This document shows positions 26,854 through 37,479 of a stretch of 64,000 nt of DNA, piece by piece. The notes under the pieces are model-generated. The model was not told the DNA's origin. It was given only the letters and a program-made list of their open reading frames with translations, and ran no database searches. Each line of letters opens with the position of its first letter. Positions within the stretch are counted from its first letter, which is position 1. A program made the position numbers and the translations under genes. Source of the DNA: an uncultured Christensenellaceae bacterium (GTDB taxonomy: Bacteria; Bacillota; Clostridia; Christensenellales; Pumilibacteraceae); NCBI GenBank assembly GCA_910587445.1, contig CAJULE010000001.1, positions 1-64,000 of the forward strand. Reading direction: 5' to 3'.

Positions 26854-28458
26854 ATGAAAACGAAAAAGAGATCGAAAGCCGTACTTTCGCTTGTTCTCGT
26901 GCTTGCACTGTTGTTTGCCTTTCCGTTTTCGGCGTGCGGTCCTACCGAGTACGAGGAAGAGGGCATAGCGGTCAAGTTCGATTACAACGACGGCGTTTCG
27001 CGTCCGCTCACCCTGTCGGTCGGCGAAGGCGAAAGCGTAAGCGCGCCCGCAGACCCCTTGCGCAACGGTTACGACTTTGTCAAGTGGTATACCGAAGCCG
27101 AGGGCGGAAGCGAGGTATCTTTCCCGCTTACGCCGAGCGGCGATGTGACTGTCTACGCGCATTGGAAGGCGATGATATGCTCCGTCACGTTTGACGAGAA
27201 TTACGACGGCGGAGATAAGACGGTGGAGGAGGTCGAGTTCGGAAAAACGGTCGAAAGACCCGCCGAAAACCCCGAAAGAACGAACTATACGTTCTATCGC
27301 TGGGAGGTGAGCAAAAACGGCGGCGCGGAAGTCGTATTCCCCTACACCGTGAAAGGACACGTGACCTTTTATGCGCGCTGGGTAACGGGCGACATACTTA
27401 ACATAAAGCTCGATATGAACTACGAAAACGCGGCGGAGGGCGCGACGCTCAACGTGCCGCAGGGAGACAGGCTTACGGCGGCACAGCTCGGAACGCCCAA
27501 GCGCTCGGGCTATAAGTTCGTGGGTTGGGGCACAAGCCCGACGGCGACGGAGGCGATAGAACTTCCGTACACGCCGACCGAGAGCGGCACTCTTTATGCG
27601 ATATGGGAAAAGGAGCAGTACACGATAAGCTTCCGCAACAACTTTGTCGACGCGCCGAGCGTTAATTTCAAATCGGTCAAGGTCGACGGCGGAACGAAGG
27701 TCGAAGAACCGGAAGACAAGCCCGTAAGAGAGGGCTTCACGTTCGAAGGCTGGTACACGAACGAAAGGGGCGGAACACCGATAGTCTTCCCGCTTGAGGC
27801 CGTACGCACGACCAACGTCTACGCGCATTGGAAGTCGGTTGCGGTCAAGACCAACATATTCGACGCGGAGTACACGGAAATCGACCCGACGGAAATTTTC
27901 CCCGGCTACTCGGGAAGCGCGACGGGCGCGCAGATAGTCACGGCGGACGATACGGGCGGAACGACTCATTCCGAGAAATACCCGCTCAACAGCAAGAAGC
28001 CGTCGCATATCGGACATTACGTCACCTATCTGTACAAAGAGGGAGCGACGCTTAAGTTCGTCATCTATTCGGATAAGGCGGTCGACAACGTAAAACTTTC
28101 GGCAAGCCTCGGATATGAGATTCTCGATACGGGCTCGCTCACGATCGCGCCGACGGGCGACAATGCCTACAGCTTCGTCGTGAACGGCAAGGCGCTTTCG
28201 TACTCTCCTATAACCATTACGGGCAGAGACATAAGCGGCGGCGGAATGTTCAAATCCACGTTCGCCGAGTATACGGTTTCCGCAAACGTGTCGCTTGTCG
28301 CCGGTATGAACGTCATAGAGCTCGTCACGGCGAACGCAAACGGTGCGCTTGCCGGAACGACTTCGGCGGTTGCGCCCATGGTCGACTTCATAAAGCTCGA
28401 CAACCTCGGCGGAGCAGAACTGTACTGGTACCCCGTATTCGACAATCTTTACTTGTAA
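26854..28458 (+). CDS. Lipoprotein with four InlB-type repeats and a carbohydrate-binding-like domain
   Basis: A 534-residue surface lipoprotein with lipobox FSAC (Cys28); TAAGGAGGAG precedes the ATG. Four InlB-type repeats occupy about residues 36-325, each with a GY-x-F-x-x-W core and a closing YAHW/YARW/YAIW. The last 200 residues have the look of a beta-sandwich carbohydrate-binding module of the CBM6/35 kind: a long beta-rich segment ending GMNVIELVTANAN and APMVDFIKLDN. This fold call is by eye. It lies between two GH3 genes, 21 bp before the second, so it probably captures or holds substrate for them. A longer homologue occupies the same place in module B. Confidence 0.8.
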   Translation: MKTKKRSKAVLSLVLVLALLFAFPFSACGPTEYEEEGIAVKFDYNDGVSRPLTLSVGEGESVSAPADPLRNGYDFVKWYTEAEGGSEVSFPLTPSGDVTVYAHWKAMICSVTFDENYDGGDKTVEEVEFGKTVERPAENPERTNYTFYRWEVSKNGGAEVVFPYTVKGHVTFYARWVTGDILNIKLDMNYENAAEGATLNVPQGDRLTAAQLGTPKRSGYKFVGWGTSPTATEAIELPYTPTESGTLYAIWEKEQYTISFRNNFVDAPSVNFKSVKVDGGTKVEEPEDKPVREGFTFEGWYTNERGGTPIVFPLEAVRTTNVYAHWKSVAVKTNIFDAEYTEIDPTEIFPGYSGSATGAQIVTADDTGGTTHSEKYPLNSKKPSHIGHYVTYLYKEGATLKFVIYSDKAVDNVKLSASLGYEILDTGSLTIAPTGDNAYSFVVNGKALSYSPITITGRDISGGGMFKSTFAEYTVSANVSLVAGMNVIELVTANANGALAGTTSAVAPMVDFIKLDNLGGAELYWYPVFDNLYL

Positions 28459-28479
28459 GGGGAGGTTAGGAAAAGTAAT

Positions 28480-31400
28480 ATGAACAAATTCGGTAAAATA
28501 ATAAAGCGCCCCGCGACCATAGTTTGGGCGGCGGTGACGGTATTCGTCGTCGCCCTGCTCGTGGTGCTTACGGCGCTCGAAAACACTTTGCTGTATCCGA
28601 TACTTTCGACGGTGCTCGGCGGTCCGAGACCGATAAAGGCGGACGGCGGCACGGAGATATACAAGTCCGATTATGCGTCCAAAAAGGAGAGCAAAGAGGC
28701 GGGAGACGAACTCAACGTGGAAATAGCGGAGGAGGGTTTCACTCTTCTTCTCAACGAGGAAAACGCACTTCCCATTCCCACGCCCGTATCGTCTCCGAGC
28801 GTGAGAAACAAGCCCAAAGTTTCGGTGTTCGGCAAAAACTCCGTCGACATTGTGCTCGGCGGAACGGGCTCGGGCGGCATAAGCGGAGAGGAAGCTTCCA
28901 CGCTTTTCGACGGGCTCGAAAAGGGCGGCTTCGAATACAACCCCGTGCTTAAGAAATTCTACGAAAACGACGGCGCGTCGGGAAGCGGCAGATCGGAAAG
29001 CCCCGCGCTTACCGAGGGCTCGAGCGCAGCTCCCACGCTCGACATAGGCGAGACGCCCGTTTCGCGCTATACTCCCGAGGTGAGAGGCTCGTTCAACGAA
29101 TACGGCGATGCGGCGATCGTCGTCATATCCCGTCTCGGCGGAGAGAGCTGGGATCTTCCGAGAAGCCAGAACGTCAATAACGGCGGCATAGAGGGCAATC
29201 ACTATCTTCAGCTCGACGCCAACGAGTATGCTTTGCTCGACATGGTGACGACGCGCTTTGAAAAGGTCGTAGTCGTACTGAACACCCTTACGGCTTTCCA
29301 GTGCGACTTCATAGCCGAGTACAACAATACGGCGACCGACAAGAGAATCGACGCGGTGCTGTGGATAGGCGGACCCGGGACTACGGGCGCGCAGGCGTTC
29401 GGGGATATCCTGAGCGGCAAAGTCAATCCGTCGGGCAAGACCGTGGACATCTATGCAAAGGATTATTCTCTCGATCCCACGTGGCAGAACTTCGGCGACA
29501 ATTCGCAGGTAAACGACGGCAAGAACGGCTCGGCTTTCATGGAGAACGAGTCGGCGATCGCGGGCAGATACCTCGTGTCCTACGAAGAGGGCATATACAT
29601 GGGATACCGCTATTACGAAACGCGCGCCTACGAAGAGAGCGCGGCTGTTCCCGGTTCGACCTGGTATGAGGAAAACGTCATGTTCCCGTTCGGTCACGGA
29701 CTTTCGTACACGAAGTTTACGCAGGAAATAACCAAAGTCGAAGGATCTTTGGACGACGGCGAAATCACTATAGAAGTAAAGGTCAAAAACATCGGCGACG
29801 CTGCGGGCAAAGACGTCGTGCAGCTTTACGTAAGTAAACCGTACTACTACGGCGGAATAGAAAAGCCCTATGTCGAGCTTGTAGATTTCGCAAAGACTCC
29901 GCTTCTCGAAACGAGCGGCACAAACAGCGAGTGCACCGTGAGCTTTACTATAGACGCATACGACCTCGCTTCCTATGATTACAACGACGCAAACGACAAC
30001 GAGATCGTAGGATACGAGCTCGAGCACGGCGACTACAGATTTGTCGTGAGCGCAAACTCGCACATAGACGGATATGCTTACGACTCCGAAACCGTAAGTC
30101 TTTCTTCGGACGTATTTTTCGAAGAGGACCCCGTAACGGGCGAGAAGGTCGTGAACAGATATACGTCGGACGACTTCTTCGATTCGGCTTACCGCCTCAG
30201 AGACGTGGTCGTGGGCGGCGAGACGAGAAAGGGTATGTCGAGGACGGACTTCGAGGGCACTTTCCCGAAAGCTCCTACCGCGCTCGAACGCGAGGTAAAG
30301 ACGAGCGAGGACGGCATAGCCGAACTCGACGTGCTTGCAAGCTCCGAGCATAACAATCCGCTGATCGGCGCGGTCACCGAAAAGCCCGTAACGGGTGCGA
30401 GCGGCGACTTGAAGCTCAAGGATCTTTTGGACGAAAACGGCAGAGTGGATTACGATGACGAGCGCTGGGACGCGCTTCTCGATAAGCTCACCTATAAGGA
30501 CATGATAAACCTCGTAAACAACGGCGCATTCCAGACGAGCGCTATCGAGAGCATAGGCAAAAACCTCACGAACGAAAGCGACGGTCCCATAGGCTTTGTC
30601 AACTTCATGCCCGGCAAAAGCTCGCAGTACAAGGGCAATACGACGTTTGCTACGGAAATAGTCATAGGCTCGACCTGGAATAAGGACCTTGCCTACAGAA
30701 TGGGCAAGATAGTCGGCGACAACGGACTTTGGGGCGACGAGACGGGCACGGGTCTTCCGTACAGCGGCTGGTACGCGCCCGCGGTAAATCTGCACCGCAG
30801 TCCTTTTGCCGGCAGAAACTTCGAGTACTACAGCGAGGATCCCGTGCTTTCGGGCAAGCTTGCCGTGAATGTCGTGAACGGTGCAAAGATCAAGGGTGTT
30901 TATACCGACCTCAAGCATTTCGCTCTCAACGATCAGGAAACGCACCGTTCGGGTATAGCTACGTATTGCACGGAGCAGGCACTGCGCGAAATCTATCTCA
31001 AGCCCTTCGAGATCGCCGTAAAAGGAAACGACGACCCCGCTTCGGTCGCGACCGCAAAAGCCGACGGCATAACGAAGTTCGAAGGAACGACGGGCGTCAT
31101 GAGCTCGTTTAACCGAATAGGCACGCGCTGGACGGGCGGCGACTACCGCCTCATGACCGAAATTCTCAGAGACGAGTGGGGCTTCAGAGGTCTCGTTATT
31201 TGCGACTATAAGACCGACAACTCCTTCATGTTCTCGCGTCAGATGCTATATGCGGGCAACGACCTCATTCTCGCGTCGCTCACAAACCTCATGTGGCAGG
31301 ATTCCGATCCCGAGTCCGCCGAAGATCTGACCATTCTCAGACAGGCGTCGAAAAATATCCTCTACACCGTCGCGAACAGCAACTCCGTAAACGTAGAAAT

Positions 31401-31530
31401 AGTCGGTTACCGCATGGAATGGTGGATAGCTCTGACTATAGCCGTCGATTGCATCGCAGCCGTCGGACTCGGAGTATGGGGCTTCTTCGTGATAAGAAAG
31501 GGGCTCAAGGCGGCGGATAAAACCGAATAA
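28480..31530 (+). CDS. Membrane-anchored GH3 glycosidase with permuted domains
   Basis: A 1016-residue enzyme with an N-terminal helix (about residues 10-40) and a C-terminal helix (about 978-1003), so it should be tethered to the outer face of the membrane. The GH3 sandwich domain (60-330), a fibronectin III-like domain (about 390-530) and then the catalytic barrel (about 650-960) follow in the permuted order. Barrel motifs are GRNFEYYSED, LKHFALNDQE and the nucleophile Asp in LVICDYKTDN; the acid/base candidate lies in GGESWDLP. It lacks the Ig-like, collagen-like and GGCGS parts of the first GH3. GGGGAGG precedes the start. A terminator follows at 31565. Confidence 0.9.
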   Translation: MNKFGKIIKRPATIVWAAVTVFVVALLVVLTALENTLLYPILSTVLGGPRPIKADGGTEIYKSDYASKKESKEAGDELNVEIAEEGFTLLLNEENALPIPTPVSSPSVRNKPKVSVFGKNSVDIVLGGTGSGGISGEEASTLFDGLEKGGFEYNPVLKKFYENDGASGSGRSESPALTEGSSAAPTLDIGETPVSRYTPEVRGSFNEYGDAAIVVISRLGGESWDLPRSQNVNNGGIEGNHYLQLDANEYALLDMVTTRFEKVVVVLNTLTAFQCDFIAEYNNTATDKRIDAVLWIGGPGTTGAQAFGDILSGKVNPSGKTVDIYAKDYSLDPTWQNFGDNSQVNDGKNGSAFMENESAIAGRYLVSYEEGIYMGYRYYETRAYEESAAVPGSTWYEENVMFPFGHGLSYTKFTQEITKVEGSLDDGEITIEVKVKNIGDAAGKDVVQLYVSKPYYYGGIEKPYVELVDFAKTPLLETSGTNSECTVSFTIDAYDLASYDYNDANDNEIVGYELEHGDYRFVVSANSHIDGYAYDSETVSLSSDVFFEEDPVTGEKVVNRYTSDDFFDSAYRLRDVVVGGETRKGMSRTDFEGTFPKAPTALEREVKTSEDGIAELDVLASSEHNNPLIGAVTEKPVTGASGDLKLKDLLDENGRVDYDDERWDALLDKLTYKDMINLVNNGAFQTSAIESIGKNLTNESDGPIGFVNFMPGKSSQYKGNTTFATEIVIGSTWNKDLAYRMGKIVGDNGLWGDETGTGLPYSGWYAPAVNLHRSPFAGRNFEYYSEDPVLSGKLAVNVVNGAKIKGVYTDLKHFALNDQETHRSGIATYCTEQALREIYLKPFEIAVKGNDDPASVATAKADGITKFEGTTGVMSSFNRIGTRWTGGDYRLMTEILRDEWGFRGLVICDYKTDNSFMFSRQMLYAGNDLILASLTNLMWQDSDPESAEDLTILRQASKNILYTVANSNSVNVEIVGYRMEWWIALTIAVDCIAAVGLGVWGFFVIRKGLKAADKTE

Positions 31531-31564
31531 CATTTTCCCTAAGAACATACCCCAAAGCAAAGAG

Positions 31565-31597
31565 ACCGCTTTTCGCAGCCCGAAAGGCGGTTTCTTT
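31565..31597 (+). terminator. Terminator of GH3 module A
   Basis: An 11-bp stem with one G-U pair (31565-31575 with 31581-31591), a 5-nt loop, then TTCTTTT. Confidence 0.85.
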
Positions 31598-31683
31598 TAC
31601 GGTCGGGAGCTTTCTTTTGCGCGGGGAAAGCAAGAGGACTTTTCCGCGGCGGGCGGGCTCGGGAAAAACTTTGTTCAAATCGT

Positions 31684-31712
31684 TTGACATTTTGTCCGCG
31701 ATAGTGTAAAAT
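31684..31712 (+). promoter_or_regulatory. Promoter for rpsL-rpsG-fusA
   Basis: TTGACA at 31684-31689 and TAAAAT at 31707-31712 with a 17-bp spacer. Confidence 0.85.
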
Positions 31713-31850
31713 ACAAAGGCGTGCAATTTGCACGTAAATTTTTCTTGCCGCTTTTGCAGGCGGCAGACCACTCGCTTTATTTTGTTTATGCGCAGTATGC
31801 GCGTGCTTAAAGGGGCGAGGGCAAGACTACTATAAGGAGGTAGAGTAATA

Positions 31851-32222
31851 ATGCCTACGATTAACCAGTTGATCAGGAAAGGTCGCGAAAAGGTGGAGTT
31901 CAAGTCTCTGAGCCCCATACTCGAGGGTAACCCGCAAAAGCGCGGCGTATGCCTTTCGGTTACGACGACCACTCCGAAGAAGCCCAACTCGGCGCTTCGG
32001 AAAATCGCGAGAGTCCGTCTTGTAAACAAGATGGAAGGTACGGTTTATATCCCGGGAATCGGACACAATTTGCAGGAACACAGCGTCGTGCTTATTCGTG
32101 GCGGCAGAGTGAAGGATTTGCCCGGCGTAAGATATCATATCATACGCGGTGCGCTTGATACCGCAGGTGTCGCAAAGCGCAAGCAAGCCCGCTCTAAGTA
32201 CGGCGCAAAGCGCGCGAAGTAA
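31851..32222 (+). CDS. rpsL: 30S ribosomal protein S12
   Basis: A 123-residue decoding-centre protein. The conserved TTTPKKPNSALRKIARVRL segment (around residues 39-57) and IPGIGHNLQEHSVVLIRGGR are present, with the KPNS lysine near residue 44 and the usual basic tail. It is the first gene of the str operon. A 173-bp structured intergenic segment separates it from rpsG. Confidence 0.98.
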   Translation: MPTINQLIRKGREKVEFKSLSPILEGNPQKRGVCLSVTTTTPKKPNSALRKIARVRLVNKMEGTVYIPGIGHNLQEHSVVLIRGGRVKDLPGVRYHIIRGALDTAGVAKRKQARSKYGAKRAK

Positions 32223-32242
32223 TCTTAAACGGTTACAAAAAT

Positions 32243-32325
32243 AAAAAGGTGCATGACTCGGATTTCCGAGTCCGCGTGCTCCGCACGCGATTTCGCCGCA
32301 AGGGCGGCGTAATATTCACCTTTTT
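32243..32325 (+). ncRNA. Candidate four-way-junction RNA between rpsL and rpsG
   Basis: AAAAAGGTG (32243-32251) pairs with CACCTTTTT (32317-32325) as a closing stem. Inside are three perfect hairpins: GACTCGG/CCGAGTC (32255-32272), CGCGTGC/GCACGCG (32273-32289) and CGCCGC/GCGGCG (32294-32309), with loops of 4, 3 and 4 nt. Nearly every base is paired. In Escherichia coli the same intergenic position is where S7 binds to repress its own translation, so a cis-regulatory RNA is plausible. The T run of the closing stem could also allow partial termination. Confidence 0.6.
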
Positions 32326-32333
32326 GTTCAATC

Positions 32334-32365
32334 ACAAATTTGCCATTGCAAGCAAGCAAATTTGT
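32334..32365 (+). promoter_or_regulatory. Hairpin just upstream of rpsG
   Basis: ACAAATTTGC (32334-32343) and GCAAATTTGT (32356-32365) form a perfect 10-bp stem with a 12-nt loop, 15 bases before the AAAGGAG ribosome binding site of rpsG. It is part of the same structured intergenic region. Confidence 0.55.
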
Positions 32366-32395
32366 TCAGAATTCAAATAAAGGAGTAATTTAAGT

Positions 32396-32866
32396 ATGCC
32401 GAGAAGAAGCGGTGTGCCCAAGCGTGACGTACTGCCCGATCCCGTGTATAACAGCAAAGTTATCACAAAGCTCGTCAATCAGGTAATGCTTGACGGAAAG
32501 AAGGGAACGGCACAGCAGATTGTCTACGGGGCATTTGATATTGTAAAAGAAAAGATGAATCTCGAGGCGATAGACGTATTTACGAAATCGCTCGAGAACA
32601 TAAAGCCCGTGCTCGAAGTTAAGGCGCGCAGAGTGGGCGGCAGTACCTATCAGGTACCGCTCGAAATCCGTCCCGACCGTCGCCAGACGCTTGCCATTCG
32701 TTGGCTCGTGTCTTTCTCGAGAAAACGCGGCGAAAAGACGATGGCAGAACGCCTTGCGGGCGAGATAATGGACGCCTACAACAATACGGGTTCCGCCATA
32801 AAGCGTAAGGAAGAAATGCACAGAATGGCGGAAGCCAACAGGGCATTTGCTCACTATCGCTGGTAA
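32396..32866 (+). CDS. rpsG: 30S ribosomal protein S7
   Basis: A 156-residue primary 16S rRNA-binding protein of the small-subunit head. The N terminus (MPRRSGVPKRDVLPDP), the central ARRVGGSTYQVPLEI and the C-terminal EEMHRMAEANRAFAHYRW are typical. AAAGGAG precedes the ATG. It has an 18-bp gap to fusA. Confidence 0.98.
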   Translation: MPRRSGVPKRDVLPDPVYNSKVITKLVNQVMLDGKKGTAQQIVYGAFDIVKEKMNLEAIDVFTKSLENIKPVLEVKARRVGGSTYQVPLEIRPDRRQTLAIRWLVSFSRKRGEKTMAERLAGEIMDAYNNTGSAIKRKEEMHRMAEANRAFAHYRW

Positions 32867-32884
32867 GAGAAAGAGGACAAGATT

Positions 32885-34999
<2,115 letters not shown>

Positions 35000-35020
35000 A
35001 ACTTTTGTGCCTCAAAACGG

Positions 35021-35049
35021 TTGTCTTATTCCGAAAAATACAGTATAAT
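35021..35049 (+). promoter_or_regulatory. Promoter and hairpin leader for tuf
   Basis: TTGTCT at 35021-35026 and TATAAT at 35044-35049 with a 17-bp spacer. The leader just after it (about 35054-35085) can form TCATGAAGT/ACTTCGTGA with an inner TCGG/CCGA stem. This lets tuf be transcribed apart from fusA. Confidence 0.7.
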
Positions 35050-35167
35050 AGGTTCATGAAGTTTTCGGTTTTCCGACTTCGTGAAGGACAATGACAATTT
35101 AATAAGAGACGGGCTCTTTAAAACCCGAAATAAATTCAAGAATCATTTATGGAGGAATAACAATATT

Positions 35168-36370
35168 ATGGCTAAAGCTAAGTTTGACAGAAGCAAGCCG
35201 CACGTGAACATCGGTACGATCGGCCACGTCGATCACGGCAAGACCACTCTTACCGCAGCTATCACGATGACGCTTGCCGCAAAAGGTCTTTCGGAGAAGA
35301 TGAGATACGATCAGATCGACTCGGCTCCCGAGGAGAAGGCAAGAGGTATTACGATAAACACCGCACACGTCGAGTACTCGACCGCAAAGCGTCACTACGC
35401 TCACGTCGACTGCCCGGGCCACGCAGACTATGTCAAGAACATGATCACCGGCGCGGCACAGATGGACGGCGCAATCCTCGTCGTTGCGGCTACCGACGGT
35501 CCCATGCCCCAGACCCGTGAGCACATCCTGCTCGCTCGTCAGGTCGGCGTGCCCAAGATTGCCGTATTCATGAACAAGACCGACCTTGTTGACGACGCAG
35601 AGCTTCTCGACCTCGTCGAGATGGAAATCCGCGATCTTCTTTCTCAGTACGAGTTCGACGGCGACAACACCCCGATCATTCGCGGCAGCGCAGTCAAGGC
35701 ACTCGAAGCAGCTTCGAACGGCGATGCAGACAGCGACGCTTGCAAGTGCGTATTCGAGCTTATGGACGCAGTAGACTCGTGGATCCCCGATCCCGCGCGT
35801 GATACCGACAAGCCTTTCCTTATGCCTGTCGAGGACGTATTCACGATCACCGGCCGCGGCACCGTCGCAACCGGCAGAGTAGAGCGCGGACAGCTTAAGC
35901 TCGGCGACCCCGTAGAGATCGTCGGTATAAAGGCTACGAAGTCTTCGGTCGTTACCGGTATCGAGATGTTCAGAAAGCAGCTCGACTTCGCGACCGCAGG
36001 CGACAACGCAGGCGTACTTCTTCGCGGTATCGACAAGAAGGACATCGAGCGCGGACAGGTTATCGCAAAGCCCGGCTCGATCACCCCGCACACCGAGTTC
36101 GAAGGTCAGGTTTACGTATTGACCAAGGACGAGGGCGGACGTCACACTCCTTTCTTCAACGGCTATCGTCCTCAGTTCTATTTCAGAACGACCGACGTTA
36201 CGGGAACAATAGAGCTTCCGAAGGGCGTTGAAATGGTTATGCCCGGCGACAACATCACGATAAGCGTCAAGCTCATCGCGCCCATCGCCGCAGAGCAGGG
36301 ACTTCGTTTCGCTATCCGCGAGGGCGGCAGAACGGTCGGATCCGGTGTCGTTTCGAAGATAATTAAGTAA
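35168..36370 (+). CDS. tuf: Elongation factor Tu
   Basis: A 400-residue GTPase that delivers aminoacyl-tRNA to the ribosome. It starts MAKAKFDRSKPHVNIG with GGAGG 12 bp upstream; a longer in-frame reading from 35081 would run through the leader hairpin and is not real. GHVDHGKTT, RGITIN, DCPGHADY and NKTD GTPase motifs are intact. A strong terminator follows. Confidence 0.98.
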   Translation: MAKAKFDRSKPHVNIGTIGHVDHGKTTLTAAITMTLAAKGLSEKMRYDQIDSAPEEKARGITINTAHVEYSTAKRHYAHVDCPGHADYVKNMITGAAQMDGAILVVAATDGPMPQTREHILLARQVGVPKIAVFMNKTDLVDDAELLDLVEMEIRDLLSQYEFDGDNTPIIRGSAVKALEAASNGDADSDACKCVFELMDAVDSWIPDPARDTDKPFLMPVEDVFTITGRGTVATGRVERGQLKLGDPVEIVGIKATKSSVVTGIEMFRKQLDFATAGDNAGVLLRGIDKKDIERGQVIAKPGSITPHTEFEGQVYVLTKDEGGRHTPFFNGYRPQFYFRTTDVTGTIELPKGVEMVMPGDNITISVKLIAPIAAEQGLRFAIREGGRTVGSGVVSKIIK

Positions 36371-36403
36371 TTTCACTTTCGAAATAATTCAATATAATAA
36401 CAC

Positions 36404-36436
36404 AACCGCTTTGAAAATCAAGGCGGTTTTTCTTTT
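36404..36436 (+). terminator. Terminator of tuf
   Basis: An 11-bp stem with one G-U pair (36404-36414 with 36418-36428), a 3-nt AAA loop and a T-rich tail. Confidence 0.9.
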
Positions 36437-36447
36437 ATAGGTATTTA

Positions 36448-36600
36448 ATTAAAAAGAGATTCTTCGACTTCACTCCGCTGCGCTCAGAATGACATTTCAT
36501 TTTTTGTCACCCTGCTTAGCAGGGAAGCTGTCGCGAAAAAAGCGAGCGCAGCGAGTGTCTGAGCGACTGATGAGTCGGCAATGCAACCGTTATGAAGAAT
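36448..36600. repeat. Dispersed intergenic repeat
   Basis: The segment 36515-36578 (CTTAGCAGGGAAGCTGTC, then GACTGATGAGT) matches the reverse complement of 53326-53391 over most of its length. The part before it (GATTCTTCGACTTC, CAGAATGACA) is of a type I have seen repeated in gut clostridial genomes. It has no coding potential and could be a small non-autonomous element. Confidence 0.6.
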
Positions 36601-36613
36601 TCGACTAAGGAAC

Positions 36614-37309
36614 TTACTCCTTTTCGTATTTTTCTATCTTGTCGGTCTTGTCGTCGTAGGTGACGAGGATATACTTTTTAAGTTCCGATCTGTCGGAAGC
36701 GCCGAGTCTGTCCAGCAGCCAAGCTTCGTCCTTATTCGATTCGGTAAGTCCCGAGTGCGAGACGGCGCCGTCCGCAACGAGAATATTCGTCAGGGAGGCT
36801 TTTTCGATTTTATCGGGCGCAACGTCGCTTATCGTGACGGGCGCGTTTTCTCCCTTTGGAAGAACGGACAGTTCGCCGCTCGGTTCGAACACGGCATAGG
36901 CTACGTCGGCGATGTCGAAAAATTCCTTTTCGCGCAGCATGGAAAGCAGATCGTTTACGTCTATTTTGTTCTTTTTGAGCTCCTTATAGTTTATCTGTCC
37001 GTCGTATATGAGCGTCGAGGGCTTTCCCTTTAAAAGACGTTTGAGGAAAGTGTTTTTGCGTCCTACCACCGCGACAAGGAGTGCGAGCAGGAAGAACACC
37101 GACATTGCGATGAGATAGTAGTAAAACGGCGTTTCGGAGTCCGTAGACATTTGCGCGGCAATCGAGCCGAGAGAAATGCCGACCGTGTAATCTATGAATT
37201 CCAATTGAGCGATCTGTTTTTTACCCAAAATTTTGGATATAATAAACAGATATATAAACGAAACAAACGAATTTATAAGCACCCAAAGTACGGGCTTTAT
37301 TCCGAACAT
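36614..37309 (-). CDS. YetF-like (DUF421) membrane protein
   Basis: A 231-residue protein with three N-terminal helices followed by a cytoplasmic alpha/beta domain. ILGKKQIAQLEFIDYTVGISLGSIAA is the family signature (split at the first helix boundary), and GKPSTLIYDGQINYKELKKN with the following LLSMLREKEFFDIADV is the cytoplasmic YetF part. The ATG at 37309 is preserved with GGGAGGACTTTGT before it; an ATG 15 bp further up would place the ribosome binding site inside the gene. The function of the family is not established. It is monocistronic and convergent with tuf. Confidence 0.88.
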   Translation of the reverse strand: MFGIKPVLWVLINSFVSFIYLFIISKILGKKQIAQLEFIDYTVGISLGSIAAQMSTDSETPFYYYLIAMSVFFLLALLVAVVGRKNTFLKRLLKGKPSTLIYDGQINYKELKKNKIDVNDLLSMLREKEFFDIADVAYAVFEPSGELSVLPKGENAPVTISDVAPDKIEKASLTNILVADGAVSHSGLTESNKDEAWLLDRLGASDRSELKKYILVTYDDKTDKIEKYEKE

Positions 37310-37394
37310 ACAAAGTCCTCCCATATTAGCTATCCCTAAAGTCAGGCAAATTTATGCGCGGAAAACGCACGGGACAAAAAAAGCAAAAAATCTA

Positions 37395-37423
37395 TTGCCA
37401 TTCCGAGATTATTATGTTATAAT
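37395..37423 (+). promoter_or_regulatory. Promoter for the WG-repeat-like gene
   Basis: TTGCCA at 37395-37400 and TATAAT at 37418-37423 with a 17-bp spacer. Confidence 0.7.
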
Positions 37424-37479
37424 TAACAGGTAACTTTGTACGGTTAAGACATCGGCGCTTTCGCGCTTTAAGAGGTTAT

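Larger units (their letters stand above)
31531..31850 (+). promoter_or_regulatory. str operon leader region
   Basis: A 320-bp gap with no gene. It holds the module A terminator (31565), the str promoter (31684) and a roughly 135-nt leader. The leader contains a short palindrome CGTGC-AATTT-GCACG (31720-31734) followed by a T-rich stretch, and a hairpin TGCCGC/GCGGCA (31746-31765). These could attenuate or regulate the operon, but no known leader motif was recognised. AAGGAGG precedes rpsL. Confidence 0.6.

Noticed and set aside
26752..30945. A 1397-codon open frame on the minus strand across module A
   Set aside because: It is antisense to the lipoprotein and GH3 genes, which have signal peptides, ribosome binding sites and known domains. 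Its product is Arg/Val-rich without any recognisable motif.
36614..37309. The YetF-like gene considered part of the str operon
   Set aside because: It is on the opposite strand and separated by a strong tuf terminator and a dispersed repeat.
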